From NCBI RefSeq assembly GCF_004364125.1, contig NZ_SNZV01000005.1, positions 62,001 to 126,000 on the forward strand: a stretch of DNA of 64,000 nt, written 5' to 3'. Made by a program: the position numbers and the translations under genes. Below are positions 17,689 through 27,148 of the stretch, piece by piece. The notes under the pieces were generated by a model. It worked only from the letters and a program-made list of their open reading frames with translations. It made no database searches and was not told the DNA's origin. The stretch is from Sphingobacterium paludis (GTDB taxonomy: Bacteria > Bacteroidota > Bacteroidia > Sphingobacteriales > Sphingobacteriaceae). Numbering within the stretch: position 1 is the first letter of the stretch; each line of letters starts with the position of its first letter.

Positions 17689-18507
17689 ATGGAAAACTTA
17701 AAAAAGGTCCTCCTCGGACTCTTTATTTCAACAGCACTGGCATCCTGTAACAAAGGAACAAATCTACAAAGCGAAGTTTCGCAGGAGGATCCTGAAATTC
17801 TCGAAATACAAAAGGCCGCGATACCAGCCGGATTTGAGGGTGCCCATATTTGTAGAGATATGTACCCCGAAAATGTTACGGATCCCAGAGGTGCTATCTT
17901 TCGGGCTGCAAAATGGCCTAATGGAAGCGTAATTACTGTTCGGCTATATGGAGGAACAGAGAGGGTGCGTGCTAAAGTAATGCAATATGCCAACGAATGG
18001 TCGCAATACGCCAACATCACCTTCCGCTTCGTTCAAAGCGGAACTGCGCAAATTCGGGTTACATTCGTACAGGGGGCTGGTTCCTATTCTATGATGGGAA
18101 CATATGCTCTGAATAGAAGGCCTGACCAAGAAACAATGAACTTCGGTTGGTTTAATGATAATACTTCGGAAGAAGATTTCCGGGCGACGACGTTGCATGA
18201 ATTCGGTCATGCCTTGGGGATGATTCACGAGCAGCAACATCCTGAAGCGGCTATTCCGTGGAATAAAGAGGCTGTTTACGCGTATTTTGCAGCCCCGCCT
18301 AACAGATGGAGTCGAGCTCAAGTTGACGTTAACATTTTCGACCTGTATTCCAGAGCACAAACACAGTTTAGCGCATATGATCCCCGGTCCATTATGCACT
18401 ACTCCATTAGCAGCGCTTTGACAACCAATGGCTTTAGTGTGGGTTGGAATACCCAATTATCCGATACAGATAAGCAGTTTATCGCTCAGGCTTATCCGAA
18501 GAATTAA
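17689..18507 (+). CDS. astacin-like (M12A) zinc metalloprotease lipoprotein
   Basis: 272 residues. Lipobox Ala-Leu-Ala-Ser-Cys (Cys20). The zinc site is HEFGHALGMIHEQQHP with His170, Glu171, His174 and His180, the extended metzincin motif with the astacin-type HEQxHP ending. A Met-turn SIMHYS follows about 60 residues later. Such enzymes are secreted or surface endopeptidases; bacterial relatives often degrade peptides or host proteins. The lipobox suggests attachment to the outer membrane. The omptin-like barrel gene begins 78 bases downstream. Confidence 0.9.
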   Translation: MENLKKVLLGLFISTALASCNKGTNLQSEVSQEDPEILEIQKAAIPAGFEGAHICRDMYPENVTDPRGAIFRAAKWPNGSVITVRLYGGTERVRAKVMQYANEWSQYANITFRFVQSGTAQIRVTFVQGAGSYSMMGTYALNRRPDQETMNFGWFNDNTSEEDFRATTLHEFGHALGMIHEQQHPEAAIPWNKEAVYAYFAAPPNRWSRAQVDVNIFDLYSRAQTQFSAYDPRSIMHYSISSALTTNGFSVGWNTQLSDTDKQFIAQAYPKN

Positions 18508-18526
18508 AAAACAAAGTAACCATGTG

Positions 18527-18563
18527 ATCGTGTATCTGGCTAAGGCGGGGTACACGATTCTTT
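18527..18563 (+). terminator. possible weak hairpin terminator
   Basis: 8-bp stem ATCGTGTA / TACACGAT with a 16-base loop, followed by TCTTTTA. It lies 20 bases after the protease stop and 23 bases before the next start, so read-through is likely. Confidence 0.35.
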
Positions 18564-18585
18564 TACGTAAGCATATAACGCCAAC

Positions 18586-19503
18586 ATGTGTAAGGGATTT
18601 GTCGTATTGTTGTTAACGCTCCTGATTTATAACGCGTCAGCGCAGCAGCGCATGACGAATTTTTTCGTTGCCCCGCGTATTGGTTGGGCGCAGGAAAAGC
18701 TGAACTGGAACATTGCGGGCGATGAGCAAGGCAACAACCCCAGTGTATTATCCGAGTTAATCTGGGAGGAGCTACGAGGGCCAGCCTTTGAAATTGCTTC
18801 CGGAATCGAACTGCTTCCTAATCTGTCCATCAGAGGCCAACTGGCGTACCAACGGATTACGGTGGGGAGGGTTAGTGATACAGATTACGCGGAAGACGAT
18901 CGGACTTGGCAAACGGCAAGGTTTGATTTGCGTGCCAACCAAGGACATACCCTGAATTACCGTCTAGCGTTACTTTATCAAGTTTGGTCTAACGGCCGTT
19001 TTTCGGTAAGGCCGCAGGTTGGCTATTTCGGCCGCCGTCAAACACTCTTTATGCTGGATGGAGATGTACCGTTGCTTCCTGATAGGGAACTGCGGAGCAC
19101 ATACGAACCCCGATGGAACGGTGCGCTGTTGGGCGTGGAAATTAGATACCGCCAGAATAGGTTTGATTTATCGTATGACATCGCCGCATCGCGCGTTATG
19201 CAATATGCTGCGGAGGCGAGTTGGAATCTGCAAGAGGATTTTAGGCAGCCGGTTAGCTTTGTGCATCGCGCGAAAGGCAATGGCTGGGAGAGCAGCCTCA
19301 CGGCGGGCTATCGGCTGAATGCCGCCATCAGGCCGTTTCTTTACGCTGGCTACAGCCAACTGGTCATGCGCAATGGAAGTGACGAGTTGTACCGCGTCGA
19401 CGGACAAGTGTTAAACACCCGCCTAAACGGCGTCAACGCCAGTGGTATACGTGTCGGAGCAGGTGTACAGCTGTCGTGGAGATCCACATCAACTAACGAC
19501 TAA
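18586..19503 (+). CDS. omptin-like outer-membrane beta-barrel protein
   Basis: 305 residues with a signal peptide (cleavage near NASAQ, residue 20) and amphipathic strands to a C-terminal Trp (QLSW). The pattern SELIW (56-60), DTDY (Asp98, Asp100), then a late GNGWESSLTAGYRL and a final short-strand domain resembles omptins and the Protochlamydia outer-membrane protein group. Omptins need an Asp-Asp pair and an Asp-His pair. The first pair looks present, but the Asp-x-His pair does not: the region reads QEDFRQPVSFVH with His227 out of place. It may therefore be a non-proteolytic barrel. The family call is by pattern only. Confidence 0.55.
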   Translation: MCKGFVVLLLTLLIYNASAQQRMTNFFVAPRIGWAQEKLNWNIAGDEQGNNPSVLSELIWEELRGPAFEIASGIELLPNLSIRGQLAYQRITVGRVSDTDYAEDDRTWQTARFDLRANQGHTLNYRLALLYQVWSNGRFSVRPQVGYFGRRQTLFMLDGDVPLLPDRELRSTYEPRWNGALLGVEIRYRQNRFDLSYDIAASRVMQYAAEASWNLQEDFRQPVSFVHRAKGNGWESSLTAGYRLNAAIRPFLYAGYSQLVMRNGSDELYRVDGQVLNTRLNGVNASGIRVGAGVQLSWRSTSTND

Positions 19504-19564
19504 TCCTTTTAACGGCGGAAGATGAGCTATCTACTTATCTCTTTGCGAAGGCTTTTCTTCATGA

Positions 19565-20557
19565 TCACGCTTTTCGCTTCCTCAACGTTCTGGAATCAAT
19601 ACGCGCCGTAATCGGGTATACATTCTTGTATCGATCCATATCTAAATCTTTTCCGTGCATGCCGACGAAGGAGGTCTCCTTGCCGGATACTTGAATTTTA
19701 TTGTCGGTTAGTTCGACAGTCGCCCAAATTGGATCTTCATAAACCATCGTATGTTTCAGGGCAGTGTATGTCTGGTAAAAAGCATCGTCGAATTGTTCAC
19801 CCTTATAATTCTCGTCATCGACCCAATAGTAAGAGGCGCTATTGATCTGTACGTAGTGTATGCCGTTTATTTCATTATGGTAATTAAGATGATGATGGCC
19901 CGATAGCACCAATCTTACTTTTTTAGCCGCGGGGTTTGCATTTACCCGTTCCAAGAGGTAACGAACTTCCATCCCGTTTTCTAATCCACCATCTTCATTA
20001 TCCAAGCCCTGATGACAACATATAACCGTGGGGTAACGACTGTCCATCAAATCTTTCTTCAGCCATTCCAACTGCGCCTTTCCGATGCCTCTTGGGTATC
20101 CTTCTAGTTTCGTCCCAGCAACTTTTTCATTCCCATTCAAAACAACAATGTGGTAACCATTTTTATCAAATGAATAGTAAGGTGATGGCATGTCCCAAAA
20201 TTTCATGACCTGATCGCGTGTAAAACCATGGTCCGTGTCATGATTTCCCAGAACATGATAGTTGTCAGGAAAGCTATTCCATATATCCAACGCCCTTTGG
20301 TTTCGCGCATGGGGCATACAAAAATCACCCAGTTGGATAATAAAATCTGGTTTGTCCTGCTGTATCTGGTTGATAAAAAGTGCCAACCTCCGCTCGCCAT
20401 CGTGCATTAGATCAACGTGTACGTCGCTGATTACAGCAAAACGCAACCCCTTGCGCTGAACTTGTTGCACTGCGCAGGCTCTTAGATCATCGCTCGGCAG
20501 TAAAAGACTAATAGCACCTGTGCCAGCAACCTTTAAAAATTCTTTTCGTGTAAACAT
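19565..20557 (-). CDS. calcineurin-like metallophosphoesterase, exported
   Basis: 330 residues from the ATG at 20557, chosen over a longer upstream frame because it starts a short signal-like segment (MFTRKEFLKVAGTGAISLLL), reminiscent of a Tat leader without the second arginine. Motifs in order: ISDVHVD, QLGDFCMPH, LGNHDTDHGF, CCHQGLDNE and LSGHHHLNYH, the five metallophosphoesterase blocks for a two-metal site. It likely acts in the periplasm on a phosphate ester or a phosphodiester; the substrate is unknown. Convergent with the barrel gene. Confidence 0.85.
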   Translation of the reverse strand: MFTRKEFLKVAGTGAISLLLPSDDLRACAVQQVQRKGLRFAVISDVHVDLMHDGERRLALFINQIQQDKPDFIIQLGDFCMPHARNQRALDIWNSFPDNYHVLGNHDTDHGFTRDQVMKFWDMPSPYYSFDKNGYHIVVLNGNEKVAGTKLEGYPRGIGKAQLEWLKKDLMDSRYPTVICCHQGLDNEDGGLENGMEVRYLLERVNANPAAKKVRLVLSGHHHLNYHNEINGIHYVQINSASYYWVDDENYKGEQFDDAFYQTYTALKHTMVYEDPIWATVELTDNKIQVSGKETSFVGMHGKDLDMDRYKNVYPITARIDSRTLRKRKA

Positions 20558-20973
20558 CGCTAATATTTGCATCGACAAGGGGGCACATGGAGTCAATCGC
20601 TATGTAGAACGTAACCGCTAATACCCGCACGCAACTTGCCCAATGGCACCCTATACTAAATAGTTGTAATATTAAACAAAAGTTTACAAATATTAAAATT
20701 CCACCCCTACAATGCTTCAGATAACATCACGATATTATACTCGCCACGGAGAAGGTACTGGTAGAAAGCGCTATAGATGAAAAATTATTCATGACGTGAG
20801 TATTCCTCAGCTACGCCTGTAGTAGAGTACTTGTATAAGCCGTGAAAAACAAGACCGTTGCATATTTTATGATCGATTTCTCGGTTACCATCAATCAAAT
20901 ATTTCTCGATTATCAGTCTTTTTTTTGCTCATTAAATGAATTGAAATGGTAAACTTTTTTTACATTTGCATTG
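20558..20973. other. intergenic region upstream of metal-efflux operon
   Basis: 416 bases between divergent genes. Only the promoter at 20941-20968 can be supported; no operator palindrome for a metal regulator was found by eye. Confidence 0.5.
20941..20968 (+). promoter_or_regulatory. promoter of the metal-efflux operon (TTG - 17 bases - TACATTTG)
   Basis: TTG at 20941-20943 as -33 element, 17-base spacer, and exact -7 box TACATTTG at 20961-20968. The transcript start is predicted at about 20974, which is the A of the likely ATG start codon. The messenger would then be leaderless or nearly so. Confidence 0.65.
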
Positions 20974-21321
20974 ATGAAGCTGGTTTTAAGCATATTGGCA
21001 ATCTATTTCCTTGTCCTTTCGGCCCTCCCTTGCCGAGATGGTGGAGATGATCTGTTGCGCCCTTTAGCATCAGCGATGGCCCATCAAGATGTAGATGCCG
21101 GCAACCAAAACGAGGATAAGCACGATCACAATCAGGATGGCTGTTCTCCCTTTTGTTCCTGCCACTGCTGCAGCGTAAAAATCGAATCCTTGCCCTTGTT
21201 TGAAGCATGCATTGACAGAAAGCCGGTATTTAAGCTTTCTATCGTCCAATATGAGATCGATGCTCCCAGCATAGATAATTACCCAAACCGAGTCTGGCAA
21301 CCGCCAAAATACATCGCCTAA
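20974..21321 (+). CDS. small His/Cys-rich exported protein (DUF6660-like)
   Basis: 115 residues from ATG 20974; the TTG one codon upstream is less likely. A hydrophobic signal segment ends at Leu-Pro-Cys (residue 20). The middle is full of metal ligands: HQDVDAG, DKHDHNQDG and CSPFCSCHCC, giving at least four His and six Cys over 40 residues. Similar proteins (DUF6660 in memory) precede CzcA/CusA genes in Bacteroidota. A periplasmic metal-binding or sensing role is inferred. It starts the RND operon, with about 200 bases before the pump gene. Confidence 0.7.
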   Translation: MKLVLSILAIYFLVLSALPCRDGGDDLLRPLASAMAHQDVDAGNQNEDKHDHNQDGCSPFCSCHCCSVKIESLPLFEACIDRKPVFKLSIVQYEIDAPSIDNYPNRVWQPPKYIA

Positions 21322-21521
21322 TTTTAGTAATCGTTTTGTTGCCCAATTGGAGTCTGCCGATGTGGGGTTTCACGATGTTTTTGTAGTTTTTTCAGGAGTG
21401 GATGGAATGACCTGTGTTGTGCTAGGTATGCACAATGCTATCTATCGCGCCAGCATACTACGGAATATGTTGGTCTTCATCCAAGTGAAGGCCTAAATAC
21501 TGACAATTAATAAGATGTATT

Positions 21522-24500
21522 GTGTTAGATAAGATTATAAGATTTAGTATAAACAACAAGATTATTATTGGTTTAATGACCTTGTTACTAATCATCTGGG
21601 GGGCTTGGAGTGCCACAAAACTTCCTATAGATGCCGTTCCGGATATAACGAACAACCAGGTACAGATCTTTACCTCTTGTCCCACGTTGGCGGGCCAGGA
21701 AGTAGAACAGCTGGTTACTTTTCCCATTGAACAAAGCATTGCGAATGTTCCACGCATCGACGAAATACGAAGCATATCCCGATTTGGATTGTCCGTGATA
21801 ACCGTTGTCTTTGAGGAAGATGTAGATATTTATTTTGCGCGGCAGCTTATCGGTGAGAAGCTGAAAGAAGCTGTCGAAGCTATTCCTGCAGGCATTGGTT
21901 CACCGGAGCTGGCACCTGTAAGTACAGGTCTTGGGGAGGTGTACCAATATATTATACACCCCAAAAAGGGCAGCGAAGGCAAGTACAACGCAAAGGATCT
22001 GCGCACCATGCAGGATTGGATTGTTGCTAGACAACTGTATGGAACGCCCGGCGTTGCAGAAATAAATAGTTTTGGCGGTGAGCTTAAACAATATGAAGTC
22101 GCCGTAAACCCTGACCGCCTCAAGGCGATGAATGTAAGCATTCCGGAGATTTTTACCGCTCTGGAGCAGAACAATCAAAACACAGGTGGTGCTTATATTG
22201 ACAAGCGACCAAATGCTTATTTCATCCGCGGTATTGGCTTGGTAACGTCTATTGAAGACATCCAAAATATCGCTGTGAAAACGACCAGCACCGTCCCTGT
22301 CTATGTGAGGGACGTCGCGGATGTGCGATTTGGCAGTGCGGTGCGCTACGGTGCATTGACCTACAACGGGGAAGTTGATGCCGTAGGTGGTGTGGTCATG
22401 ATGTTGAAGGGCGAAAATAGTAACGAAGTGGTAAAGCGTGTCAAGGAAAAATTGCCAACAATACAGAAATCGTTACCTGATGATGTGGTGATCGAACCGT
22501 ATTTAGACCGTACAGAGCTGGTTGGAAGGGCTATCAGTACCGTGGAAAAAAATCTGCTAGAAGGCGCCTTGATCGTCATCTTTGTACTGGTTTTGTTTCT
22601 AGGAAACTTGCGCGCCGGACTGATCGTCGCCTCCGCAATACCATTATCTTTGCTCTTCGCGCTCGGCATGATGAACGTCTTTGGTGTAAGCGCCAATTTG
22701 ATGAGTCTTGGCGCGATAGATTTTGGGCTTATTGTGGATGGCGCTGTTATCATTGTGGAAGCTACGCTACATCATCTAGGCCTTCGTAAATCTACCGAAA
22801 GGCTGACGCAGCAGCAAATGGACACAGAAGTATTCGAGTCTGCGTCGAAGATCCGGACGAGTGCTGCCTTTGGCGAAATCATCATCCTTATTGTTTATAT
22901 CCCGATATTGACATTGGTTGGGGTGGAGGGTAAAATGTTTACGCCGATGGCGAAAACGGTAGGTTTCGCTATTTTAGGTGCCCTAATTTTGTCGCTTACC
23001 TACATCCCTATGATGTGCGCCCTGTTTCTTCCCAAAACAGGACATCACAAAAAGACTTTTAGTGACCGATTTATCGAAAGGCTTCAAAAGCTGTACGCTC
23101 CTCTGTTGCAGCAGGCAATTCGTATTAAATATATCATCGTTACGGTTACCGTGCTGATCTTTGGTCTGTCAATCTTTGTGTTCAGTCGTATGGGTGGTGA
23201 ATTTATCCCACAATTGCAGGAGGGGGATTTCGCCTTTCACTGTATTTTGCCGCAAGGCAGCTCACTCAGCCAAAGTATCGAAACCTCGATGAAGGCTTCC
23301 CGCATTATAAAGGAGTTCGATGAGGTCAAGATGGTGGTTGGGAAAACGGGTGCCGCAGAAGTACCTACCGATCCCATGCCGCCGGAAGCCACCGATATGA
23401 TGGTGGTGCTAAAGCCGCAGTCGGAATGGACATCCGGCCGGAGCTACAACGAACTAGCCGACGCGATTATGGAACGCCTGGAGATTATACCCGGGGTATT
23501 CTTTGAAAAAAACCAACCGATACAGATGCGCTTCAATGAATTGATGACGGGTGTACGGCAAGATGTAGCCGTTAAAATTTTTGGAGAAAATATGGATAGT
23601 TTGGCCAATCTGGCTGTCGAAGTGGGACTTGTGGTGCAAGCCGTTCCAGGAACGACCACCCCGCAGATCGAACGGGTCAGTGGCCTGCCACAGATCAATA
23701 TCGCGTATGACCGCACGAAGATCGCTAACTACGGCCTATCCGTGCAGCAGGTCAATGATATCGTCAGTACAGCATTTGCTGGGAAGGCAGCGGGACAGGT
23801 TTACGAAAATGAACGCCGCTTTGATTTGGTAGTCCGCTTGGATAGTTCGAGCCGGGGCGACATTGACGATGTTAGCAATCTTTTAGTTCCCATCGGCGGA
23901 GGCGGACAAATCCCGTTGTATCAGATTGCCCATGTCAGTTATAAACTGGGGCCAGCGCAGATTAGTCGCGAGGCCGGAAAACGTCGAATTGTCGTCGGCT
24001 TTAACGTTGCGGGAAGGGATGTGCAGAGCGTCGTGAGCGATATTCAGACGCAGCTGAACCAAAAAGTGAAGTTGCCATCCGGCTACTACTTTACCTATGG
24101 TGGGCAGTTTGAAAATCTGCAAGAGGCGAGTGCGCGGTTGATGGTCGCCGTGCCGATTTCATTATTGTTGATCTTCATATTGCTCTTTTTCACATTCCAT
24201 TCTTTCAAACAGGCTATTTTGATATTTACGGCAATCCCGATGAGCGCCATAGGGGGCGTGTTTGCATTGCTGCTACGCGATATGCCTTTTAGTATCAGTG
24301 CCGGCATTGGGTTTATTGCATTGTTTGGCGTTGCGGTATTAAACGGGATCGTGCTTATCGGAACGTTCAACCAGTTGGAAAAGGAAGGCATGACCGACTT
24401 ATTCCAACGTGTGAAAGAGGGTACGTTAACGCGATTGCGGCCGGTATTGATGACAGCGACCGTCGCATCTCTGGGCTTTTTGCCCATGGCCATCAGCACG

Positions 24501-25838
24501 AGTGCCGGCGCAGAAGTCCAAAAACCTTTAGCAACGGTAGTGATCGGTGGTTTGGTGACTGCAACCTTCCTCACACTGTTCGTATTGCCCTTGCTCTATA
24601 TCATTTTCAATAGTACATTTAACAAAGCGAAAGGAAGAAGTATGAAGAATATAGCAACAACATTGCTGATCCTGGGCCTTTCCGTAGCCAGCCTTCAGGC
24701 ACAGCAGCGCATGACGATAGCGGGCGCTATCGATACGGCTATGCAAAACAATCGGCAATTTAAAATCAATAATGCCGAGGTGACATCGGCAGGGTTGCAA
24801 GTTAAAACGGCCAACGATGTGCCGAAAACAGGTCTCTTCGTCGAAAATGAAGACTACCGACCTTCAGATAATATTGGGATTTTAAAGATTGGCGTATCGC
24901 AGGATTTGCCTTGGCCAGGACTGTATGCCGCTCGGCGGAGATACTTGCAAGAACAATTGAAGTTTGCGCAAATGAACAAAGAGATGTTGCAGGCTAGCAT
25001 CAAACGCGATGTTCGGACCGCGTATTACCAGTTATGGTATCTTCAAGACCGCCAACGTCTTTACAACAAGTTGGACAGCATCTATACCTCGCTTTTTAAT
25101 GCCACCGATCTCCGCCTTCGGACGGGAGACGTTGCTGCCTTGGACAAAATTGCAGCGCAAGCAAAATCCAGTGAAATACGAGCGCAGGTAGAACAGAATA
25201 AGAAAGAAATGGTCATCCAGCAGCAGCAGTTGATGTTATTGATGAACGTTAACCAGTGGATGCTACCGATGGATGTGCCACTCGAAAAGATCGATGTCAG
25301 TCTCCTTGAGCTATCCGCATCGCATCCCTTGCTCGCCCTCCAAGAGCAAAACATTGCCATTGCCGAAAAAAATATTGATCTACAGAAGCAAGCCAACATG
25401 CCTGATTTTAGCGGTCGTTTCTTTTCCCAACGCCTGTGGGGCGCGCGCGAGCCATTTACGGGATTTTCGGTGACAGCGGCTTTTCCAATCTTTGGCCTGG
25501 CGGCCAATAGAAATAAAGTGCGTGCCGCACGCGCGGAAATGCAGGTACAGGAAGAAACCTTGTCTTTGCGAAAGCAAGAACTTAGCACGCAGCAAATGAA
25601 TGCACAGGCATCCATCCAAAAAAATGTGGAGTTGCTTCAGTTTTATGAAGCCGATGGTTTACGCCAGGCAGAAGAAATTATCAAAGCGGCAACACTGAGC
25701 TACAATACAGGAGAAATAGGGTTTGCGGAGCTCAGCCAGTTTCTAAGTCAGGCGATTGGTATTCGTCAAAACTACCTGGATGTACTTAATGTCTACAACC
25801 AGTCGGCTATAGAATTCAATTTTTATAACAATAAATAG
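21522..25838 (+). CDS. CzcA/CusA-type heavy-metal RND pump fused to TolC-like outer-membrane factor
   Basis: 1438 residues from a GTG start. Residues 1-1040 are a full HME-RND pump: MLDKIIRFSINNKIIIGL start, TM4 motif DFGLIVDGAVIIVE with Asp400 and Asp406 for proton relay, porter-domain DPMPPEATDMMVV, and a second RND repeat of 12 transmembrane helices in total. Residue 1041 starts a second signal peptide (ATTLLILGLSVASLQAQ) and an about 400-residue TolC/CusC-like outer-membrane factor. The whole efflux path is thus encoded in one frame. The internal ATG at 24642 could also start the factor by itself. The adaptor and ATPase genes follow. Confidence 0.92.
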   Translation: MLDKIIRFSINNKIIIGLMTLLLIIWGAWSATKLPIDAVPDITNNQVQIFTSCPTLAGQEVEQLVTFPIEQSIANVPRIDEIRSISRFGLSVITVVFEEDVDIYFARQLIGEKLKEAVEAIPAGIGSPELAPVSTGLGEVYQYIIHPKKGSEGKYNAKDLRTMQDWIVARQLYGTPGVAEINSFGGELKQYEVAVNPDRLKAMNVSIPEIFTALEQNNQNTGGAYIDKRPNAYFIRGIGLVTSIEDIQNIAVKTTSTVPVYVRDVADVRFGSAVRYGALTYNGEVDAVGGVVMMLKGENSNEVVKRVKEKLPTIQKSLPDDVVIEPYLDRTELVGRAISTVEKNLLEGALIVIFVLVLFLGNLRAGLIVASAIPLSLLFALGMMNVFGVSANLMSLGAIDFGLIVDGAVIIVEATLHHLGLRKSTERLTQQQMDTEVFESASKIRTSAAFGEIIILIVYIPILTLVGVEGKMFTPMAKTVGFAILGALILSLTYIPMMCALFLPKTGHHKKTFSDRFIERLQKLYAPLLQQAIRIKYIIVTVTVLIFGLSIFVFSRMGGEFIPQLQEGDFAFHCILPQGSSLSQSIETSMKASRIIKEFDEVKMVVGKTGAAEVPTDPMPPEATDMMVVLKPQSEWTSGRSYNELADAIMERLEIIPGVFFEKNQPIQMRFNELMTGVRQDVAVKIFGENMDSLANLAVEVGLVVQAVPGTTTPQIERVSGLPQINIAYDRTKIANYGLSVQQVNDIVSTAFAGKAAGQVYENERRFDLVVRLDSSSRGDIDDVSNLLVPIGGGGQIPLYQIAHVSYKLGPAQISREAGKRRIVVGFNVAGRDVQSVVSDIQTQLNQKVKLPSGYYFTYGGQFENLQEASARLMVAVPISLLLIFILLFFTFHSFKQAILIFTAIPMSAIGGVFALLLRDMPFSISAGIGFIALFGVAVLNGIVLIGTFNQLEKEGMTDLFQRVKEGTLTRLRPVLMTATVASLGFLPMAISTSAGAEVQKPLATVVIGGLVTATFLTLFVLPLLYIIFNSTFNKAKGRSMKNIATTLLILGLSVASLQAQQRMTIAGAIDTAMQNNRQFKINNAEVTSAGLQVKTANDVPKTGLFVENEDYRPSDNIGILKIGVSQDLPWPGLYAARRRYLQEQLKFAQMNKEMLQASIKRDVRTAYYQLWYLQDRQRLYNKLDSIYTSLFNATDLRLRTGDVAALDKIAAQAKSSEIRAQVEQNKKEMVIQQQQLMLLMNVNQWMLPMDVPLEKIDVSLLELSASHPLLALQEQNIAIAEKNIDLQKQANMPDFSGRFFSQRLWGAREPFTGFSVTAAFPIFGLAANRNKVRAARAEMQVQEETLSLRKQELSTQQMNAQASIQKNVELLQFYEADGLRQAEEIIKAATLSYNTGEIGFAELSQFLSQAIGIRQNYLDVLNVYNQSAIEFNFYNNK

Positions 25839-25846
25839 ACCTCGAC

Positions 25847-27139
25847 ATGAAAGTCAATAAACATATATTTTACGCGTTGTCAGTAGCATTTATGCTTTCG
25901 AGCTGTGGGCAGCAGCATCGCGAAGGCGATGGGCATGCCCACGGGGCGTCCAGCGCACAGCAAGGGGAAGAGTCGCACGAAGAAGTTGCCAGCATCGCCT
26001 CGCTGACTGCCGCACAAATTGCAGCGGTGGATATCCAGTTGGGTACGGTAGAGCAGAAAAGTCTAACCAATATGATCAAGGTAAACGGTGTGCTCAGCGT
26101 GCCGAACAACAATAAAGCGAATGCAGCGTCGCTCTATGGCGGTGTGATCAAAACGATGCCTGTGCAAGTTGGCGATAGGGTTAAAAAGGGGCAGGTAATT
26201 GCCACAGTCAGCAATCCACAGTTTATTCAGGTGCAAGAAGAATACCTGACCGTTTCCAGCCAGATTGTGCTGGCCGAACAGGAGTTGCAAAGGCAGCAGG
26301 AGCTAAATGCAGGTAATGCAGGTACGCGCAAGAATTTGGAGACCGCAAGCTCAACGTTGAGCACGTTGCGCACCCGAAGAGCCTCTCTGCAACAGCAGAT
26401 TCAGCTGATGGGGATTAGCCCCGCCAGCATCAGCAATGGTAATCTACGGGCTAACTTAGTCGTGACAAGCCCAATTAGTGGAACGATAAGCAATGTTTTT
26501 GCAAAAATAGGTAGTTATGTGGATGTTTCTTCGCCGGTATTGGAAGTCGTAGACAATAGCCTATTGCACCTCGATCTGCAGGTTTTCGAGAAAGACCTTC
26601 CGCAAATAAAGGTTGGGCAATTTGTCGACTTTACGGTAACAAACAATCCGGCAAACCGCTTTTCGGCGAAGGTTTTCAGCATTGGTGCTTCCTTTGAGGG
26701 CGATAGTAAATCGGTAGCAGTGCATTGTATGGTGATGGGCAATAAAGATGGTTTGATAGATGGTATGAATACCGTTGGAATGATCAGTTTATATCACAAA
26801 ACGGTGCCCGCTGTGCCTAATGAGGCCATTGTGGAAGCTGATGGCAAGTTTTATGTTTTTGTGCAGACAGATAAAGAGGGTGAAGAACACCATGACGAGG
26901 AGGGACATGATCATAGAGAAGGTGAAGAACATACGCACAGCCATGAAAATAATCCTGGGGAAAAGAAGAAGAATAACACCATAAATTTTGAGAAGATTGA
27001 GGTGGTAAAAGGGGTATCAGAAATGGGATACACGGCCATCACTGCGGTTGAAGATATTCCAGCCGGAGCAAAGATTGTGGTTAGAGGCGGCTTTTTTATA
27101 AACGCAAAATTAAGCAATACCGGAGGGCATGCACATTAA
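25847..27139 (+). CDS. CzcB/CusB-type periplasmic adaptor, His-rich lipoprotein
   Basis: 430 residues. Lipobox Leu-Ser-Ser-Cys (Cys20). Just after it and near residues 345-375 are His-rich stretches (GDGHAHG; EEHHDEEGHDH and EEHTHSHEN), probable metal-buffering loops. The rest has the membrane fusion order: barrel-sandwich hybrid with GDRVKKGQVIATVSNPQ, an alpha-hairpin (about 130-190), a second lipoyl half (LVVTSPISGTISNVFAKIG), a beta-barrel and a membrane-proximal part. It links the inner-membrane RND pump to the outer-membrane factor. Starts 8 bases after the pump gene and ends 9 bases before the ATPase. Confidence 0.92.
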   Translation: MKVNKHIFYALSVAFMLSSCGQQHREGDGHAHGASSAQQGEESHEEVASIASLTAAQIAAVDIQLGTVEQKSLTNMIKVNGVLSVPNNNKANAASLYGGVIKTMPVQVGDRVKKGQVIATVSNPQFIQVQEEYLTVSSQIVLAEQELQRQQELNAGNAGTRKNLETASSTLSTLRTRRASLQQQIQLMGISPASISNGNLRANLVVTSPISGTISNVFAKIGSYVDVSSPVLEVVDNSLLHLDLQVFEKDLPQIKVGQFVDFTVTNNPANRFSAKVFSIGASFEGDSKSVAVHCMVMGNKDGLIDGMNTVGMISLYHKTVPAVPNEAIVEADGKFYVFVQTDKEGEEHHDEEGHDHREGEEHTHSHENNPGEKKKNNTINFEKIEVVKGVSEMGYTAITAVEDIPAGAKIVVRGGFFINAKLSNTGGHAH

Positions 27140-27148
27140 TGAACAGTT

